DNA of 6,463 nt from Alphaproteobacteria bacterium (GTDB lineage Bacteria > Pseudomonadota > Alphaproteobacteria > Kiloniellales > JAKSDN01). Under the pieces are notes generated by a model. It did not search any database, was not told the DNA's origin, and worked only from the letters and a program-made list of their open reading frames with translations. Within the stretch, counting starts at the first letter, position 1. Each line of letters begins with the position of its first letter. The position numbers and the translations under genes are program-made. The stretch is taken from assembly GCA_030598385.1 (NCBI GenBank), contig JAUVQB010000086.1, positions 1 through 6,463 on the forward strand. The letters run 5' to 3'. Below, one piece after another: positions 1 through 6,463 of this stretch.

Positions 1-1
1 C

Positions 2-1090
2 TCGGTGGAGAAATACATCACAGAGACGGCGTGGGCCGAGGGCTGGGTGAAGCCGGCCACGCCCCTGCACGAACGCGACCAGTCGGTCGCGATTGTCGGC
101 GCCGGTCCGGCCGGGCTGGCGGCGGCCGAAGAGCTGCGCCGCAAGGGTTACCAGGCGGTGGTCTACGACCGTTATGACCGCATCGGCGGCCTGATGGTCT
201 ATGGCATTCCCAACTTCAAGCTGGAGAAGGAGGTGGTCGCCCGCCGCGCCGACCTGATCGCCCAGGCCGGGGTCGCGTTCCGGCTCAACTGCGAGGTCGG
301 CCGCGACGTGAGTCTGGAGGAACTGCGCGCGGAGCACGACGCGGTCCTGATCGCCACGGGGGTTTACCGGGCCCGCGACATCAAGGCCCCCGGGGTCGGA
401 CTCGAGGGCATCTATCCGGCCATGGAGTTTCTGACCGCCTCCAACCGCAAGGGTCTGGGCGACGCGGTGCCGGCCTTCGATGACGGCAGCCTGGACGCCA
501 AGGACAAGGACGTGGTGGTGATCGGCGGCGGCGATACGGCGATGGACTGTGTGCGCACCGCTGTGCGCCAGGGCGCGAAGTCGGTCCGCTGCCTCTACCG
601 CCGCGACCGGGAGAACATGCCGGGCTCCCTGCGCGAGGTGTCCCACGCCGAGGAAGAAGGCGTCGAGTTCGTCTGGCTGTCGGCGCCCGAGGCCTTCCTG
701 GGCGACGATGCGGTTGAGGGCGCGCGCGCGCTCAAGGTCCATCTCGGCGTGCCCGACGCGACCGGCCGCCAGACGCCCCAGCCGATCGACGGCTCGAGCT
801 TCAACCTACCGGCCGACATGGCCATCAAGGCGCTCGGCTTCGACCCGGAAGACCTGCCCGACGCCTTCGCCGCACCGGACTTGAAGGTCACCCGCTGGGG
901 CACGCTCAGCATCGACTTCCGGTCCATGATGACCAGCCTGGACGGCGTCTTCGCCGCCGGCGACATCGTGCGCGGCGCCTCGCTGGTGGTCTGGGCGGTG
1001 CGCGACGGGCGCGACGCGGCTGAACATATTCACGCCTATCTGCAGGCCAAGCTGGCGGCGGACGCGGTGCCGGCCGTGGCGGCCGAGTAG
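2..1090 (+). CDS. gltD: Glutamate synthase [NADPH] small (beta) subunit, 5'-truncated by the window edge
   Basis: Beta subunit of NADPH-GOGAT: a cytoplasmic flavoprotein that oxidises NADPH on FAD and sends electrons through iron-sulfur clusters to GltB. Visible are 362 codons and the stop. The family is usually about 470-480 residues, so roughly 110-120 N-terminal residues, including the cysteines that bind the [4Fe-4S] clusters, lie upstream. The reading frame is open to base 2, and the GTG at 5 is an internal valine in a conserved stretch (SVEKYITETAW), not a start. The FAD-binding Rossmann motif VAIVGAGPAG is at 86-115. The NADPH-binding motif VVVIGGGDTAMD is at 512-547, followed by the RRDRENMPGS segment (about 598-629), whose arginines are expected to contact the NADPH phosphate. 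The C-terminal FAD motif GVFAAGDIVRGASLVVWAVRDG is near 943-1010. No frameshift or missing core motif is seen. Related NADPH flavoproteins (PreT-like) share the fold, but the GltB gene nearby settles the assignment. Confidence 0.96.
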   Translation, partial: SVEKYITETAWAEGWVKPATPLHERDQSVAIVGAGPAGLAAAEELRRKGYQAVVYDRYDRIGGLMVYGIPNFKLEKEVVARRADLIAQAGVAFRLNCEVGRDVSLEELRAEHDAVLIATGVYRARDIKAPGVGLEGIYPAMEFLTASNRKGLGDAVPAFDDGSLDAKDKDVVVIGGGDTAMDCVRTAVRQGAKSVRCLYRRDRENMPGSLREVSHAEEEGVEFVWLSAPEAFLGDDAVEGARALKVHLGVPDATGRQTPQPIDGSSFNLPADMAIKALGFDPEDLPDAFAAPDLKVTRWGTLSIDFRSMMTSLDGVFAAGDIVRGASLVVWAVRDGRDAAEHIHAYLQAKLAADAVPAVAAE

Positions 1091-1091
1091 C

Positions 1092-1099
1092 AAGGGGGA
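1092..1099 (+). promoter_or_regulatory. Ribosome binding site of the GST-family gene
   Basis: AAGGGGGA lies between the gltD stop (1088-1090) and the ATG at 1103, with only three bases between it and the ATG. It is purine-rich and G-heavy rather than a perfect AGGAGG. With a 12-base intergenic gap there is no room for a promoter, so the gene most likely depends on the gltD transcript. Confidence 0.7.
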
Positions 1100-1102
1100 C
1101 GC

Positions 1103-1747
1103 ATGCTGCGGCTGTACGACAACCTGATCTCCGGCAACGGCTACAAGGTGCGCCTGCTGTTGACCCAGCTCGGCGTGGCCTTCGAGCGGGTCGAGACGGA
1201 CATCTTCAAGGGCGAGAGCCGAACGCCGGAATTTCTCGCGCGCAATCCCAACGGCCGTATTCCCACCCTGCGGCTCGCCGACGGTGGCCATCTCGCCGAA
1301 TCGAACGCCATCCTCTGCTATCTGGCCGAGGACAGCGACCTTTGGCCGGCCGAGCGAATGGCGCGGGCCGAGACCCTCCAGTGGCTGTTCTTCGAGCAGT
1401 ACAGCCACGAGCCCTACATCGCGGTCTTACGCTTCTGGGCCCACTTGCCGGAGCTGACGGCCCAGCAGGAGGCTCAGCAGGAGGCCGAGCGGCCGGGCCG
1501 CAAGGCGCGCGGCGAAGAGGCCCTCGGCGTCATGGAGCAGCACCTTAAGGACCGCAGCTTCTTCGTCGGCGAGCGTTACGGCGTCGCCGACATCGCGCTC
1601 TATGCCTATACCCACGTGGCCGAGGAGGGCGGCTTCGACCTGGCGCCCTACCCGGCGGTCCGGTCCTGGCTCGCCCGGGTCGCGGCGCAGCCGAACCATG
1701 TGGCGATCACCGCCGAGGTCGGCCAGGCGCCGGCCGACGCGGCGTGA
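1103..1747 (+). CDS. Glutathione S-transferase family protein between gltD and gltB
   Basis: A complete 214-residue soluble protein, typical GST length, with no signal peptide or membrane segment. The N-terminal thioredoxin-like half (about residues 1-80) shows SGNGYKVRLLL with Ser10 at the usual catalytic position, NPNGRIPTL with the cis-proline at Pro54, and the glutathione-binding ESNAI loop at residues 66-70. The C-terminal helical half (about 88-205) contains VGERYGVADIALYAYTHVAEEGGF. The N-capping box there reads G160-V-A-D163, so the usual Ser/Thr is Gly. A Gln/Glu/Ala-rich, strongly charged stretch (residues 118-142) carries a short internal duplication. The ATG at 1103 follows a plausible ribosome binding site and begins directly with the first beta strand (MLRLYDN). 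Family membership is secure; substrate and biological role are not. Whether it conjugates glutathione, acts as a peroxidase or is a GST-fold partner cannot be told. Its place between the GOGAT genes implies co-expression, not necessarily a joint function. Confidence 0.93.
   Translation: MLRLYDNLISGNGYKVRLLLTQLGVAFERVETDIFKGESRTPEFLARNPNGRIPTLRLADGGHLAESNAILCYLAEDSDLWPAERMARAETLQWLFFEQYSHEPYIAVLRFWAHLPELTAQQEAQQEAERPGRKARGEEALGVMEQHLKDRSFFVGERYGVADIALYAYTHVAEEGGFDLAPYPAVRSWLARVAAQPNHVAITAEVGQAPADAA
1460..1483 (+). repeat. 12-base in-frame tandem duplication within the GST gene
   Basis: Two adjacent 12-base units, GCCCAGCAGGAG and GCTCAGCAGGAG, differ at one synonymous position and encode AQQE twice (residues 120-127). 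They lie in the charged linker or helix of the C-terminal domain. Such a duplication keeps frame and helix periodicity roughly intact; it looks like a neutral length variant. Confidence 0.6.
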
Positions 1748-1755
1748 GGAGGAGA
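1747..1755 (+). promoter_or_regulatory. Ribosome binding site of gltB, overlapping the GST stop codon
   Basis: AGGAGGAGA begins at the last base of the GST stop codon (TGA, 1745-1747) and ends six bases before the ATG at 1762. It is a near-perfect Shine-Dalgarno at good spacing, and it decides the gltB start. The in-frame GTG at 1744 would overlap the GST stop but has no purine-rich site in front of it. Ribosomes finishing the GST gene terminate on top of this site, so translational coupling is likely. Confidence 0.85.
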
Positions 1756-1761
1756 GCCGGA

Positions 1762-6288
<4,527 letters not shown>

Positions 6289-6318
6289 ATCCAGCAACAC
6301 CGTATTTTGTGTAATCGG

Positions 6319-6344
6319 AGCCGGCCCGCGCGAAGGGCCCGGCT
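6319..6344 (+). terminator. Hairpin downstream of gltB, possible transcription end or 3' stabiliser
   Basis: Starting 30 bases after the gltB stop, AGCCGG-CCC pairs with GGG-C-CCGGCT: nine base pairs with one bulged C (6338) and a seven-base loop, GCGCGAA. It is the first strong secondary structure after the operon's last codon. There is no T-run after it (the next bases are ACGCCG), so it is not a canonical intrinsic terminator. It may act as a T-less terminator, protect the 3' end, or be part of a repeat element. A short AT-rich patch (6303-6314) precedes it. Confidence 0.4.
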
Positions 6345-6347
6345 ACG

Positions 6348-6448
6348 CCGCCCCCTCCCAGTGCGCGGGCGTAGCCCGAGTGCTTCGCACTCTCGCGCTT
6401 CGCGCGCCCACGGCATCGTAGGCTAGGGGTGGTCGGGAGGGGTAGCGG
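6348..6448. repeat. Imperfect inverted repeat enclosing the triple hairpin
   Basis: The left arm 6348-6359 (CCGCCCCCTCCC) can pair with the right arm 6435-6448. CCCCTCCC/GGGAGGGG gives eight perfect pairs, then a two-base TA bulge (6443-6444), then four more G-C pairs. The arms enclose the three small hairpins at 6366-6406 and a further unpaired stretch. The overall shape resembles a REP/BIME-type palindromic unit. Only one copy lies in the window, so membership of a dispersed family is unproven. Confidence 0.45.
6366..6406. repeat. Three consecutive perfect three-base-loop palindromes
   Basis: CGGGC-GTA-GCCCG (6366-6378), GAGTGC-TTC-GCACTC (6378-6392) and CGCGC-TTC-GCGCG (6394-6406) are perfect inverted repeats of 5, 6 and 5 pairs, each with a three-base centre. 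They follow each other with no more than one base between them; the first two share base 6378. The stems differ in sequence, so they are not copies of one repeat. Not being tandem copies yet sharing one architecture suggests a structured RNA tail or a palindromic intergenic repeat. Confidence 0.6.
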
Positions 6449-6463
6449 GCGGGTGCAGAGACC

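Larger units (their letters stand above)
6289..6463. other. Non-coding tail downstream of gltB, palindrome-rich
   Basis: These 175 bases after the gltB stop contain no supportable gene on either strand. Minus-strand open frames entering this stretch have the Arg/Ser-rich composition typical of antisense frames and run back through gltB. No sigma-70-like promoter pair, tRNA or start codon with a ribosome binding site is evident. The content is the set of inverted repeats listed separately. Confidence 0.6.

Noticed and set aside
5..7. GTG as a possible start of gltD
   Set aside because: The frame is open to the window edge and the surrounding residues (SVEKYITETAW) match the interior of GltD. 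A start here would lack the essential iron-sulfur N-terminal domain, so the gene is truncated by the window, not short.
6366..6406. Short palindromes as a CRISPR array
   Set aside because: The three units differ in sequence and have no spacers between them, so there is no repeat-spacer pattern.
6348..6448. Cloverleaf-like fold as a tRNA or tmRNA-type gene
   Set aside because: Stem lengths, three-base loops and the absence of a T-loop-like motif or anticodon arm do not fit a tRNA; the resemblance is only in outline.

Overview
The window is a visibly GC-rich bacterial chromosome segment with one tight, plus-strand gene cluster for NADPH-dependent glutamate synthase (GOGAT). The near-absence of AT-rich spacers, the strong G/C bias at third codon positions and the GltD/GltB sequence style (close to what I remember of Azospirillum brasilense GOGAT) point to an alphaproteobacterium, probably Rhodospirillales-like. 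The taxonomic guess is an inference from memory, not a search result.

Layout. Positions 2-1090 hold the C-terminal three quarters of gltD, the small (beta) flavoprotein subunit; its N-terminal iron-sulfur region lies before the window. After a 12-base gap comes a complete glutathione S-transferase-family gene (1103-1747). After a 14-base gap comes a complete gltB, the large (alpha) subunit (1762-6288). The gltB Shine-Dalgarno overlaps the GST stop codon. The last 175 bases (6289-6463) contain no gene I can support. They are packed with inverted repeats: a terminator-like hairpin just after gltB, then three back-to-back three-base-loop hairpins enclosed by a longer imperfect inverted repeat.

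How the genes work together. GltD takes electrons from NADPH onto FAD and passes them through iron-sulfur clusters to GltB. GltB releases ammonia from glutamine in its N-terminal amidotransferase domain, channels it to the FMN domain and makes glutamate from 2-oxoglutarate. With glutamine synthetase this is the main ammonium assimilation route. The GST-family gene between the two subunit genes is co-oriented and probably co-transcribed; its substrate cannot be read from the sequence.

Most of the window is ordinary core metabolism. The points worth a second look are the gene order gltD-GST-gltB and the palindrome-dense downstream tail, which may be a repeat-family element or a structured 3' UTR. 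I found no convincing evidence of a wholly new system.
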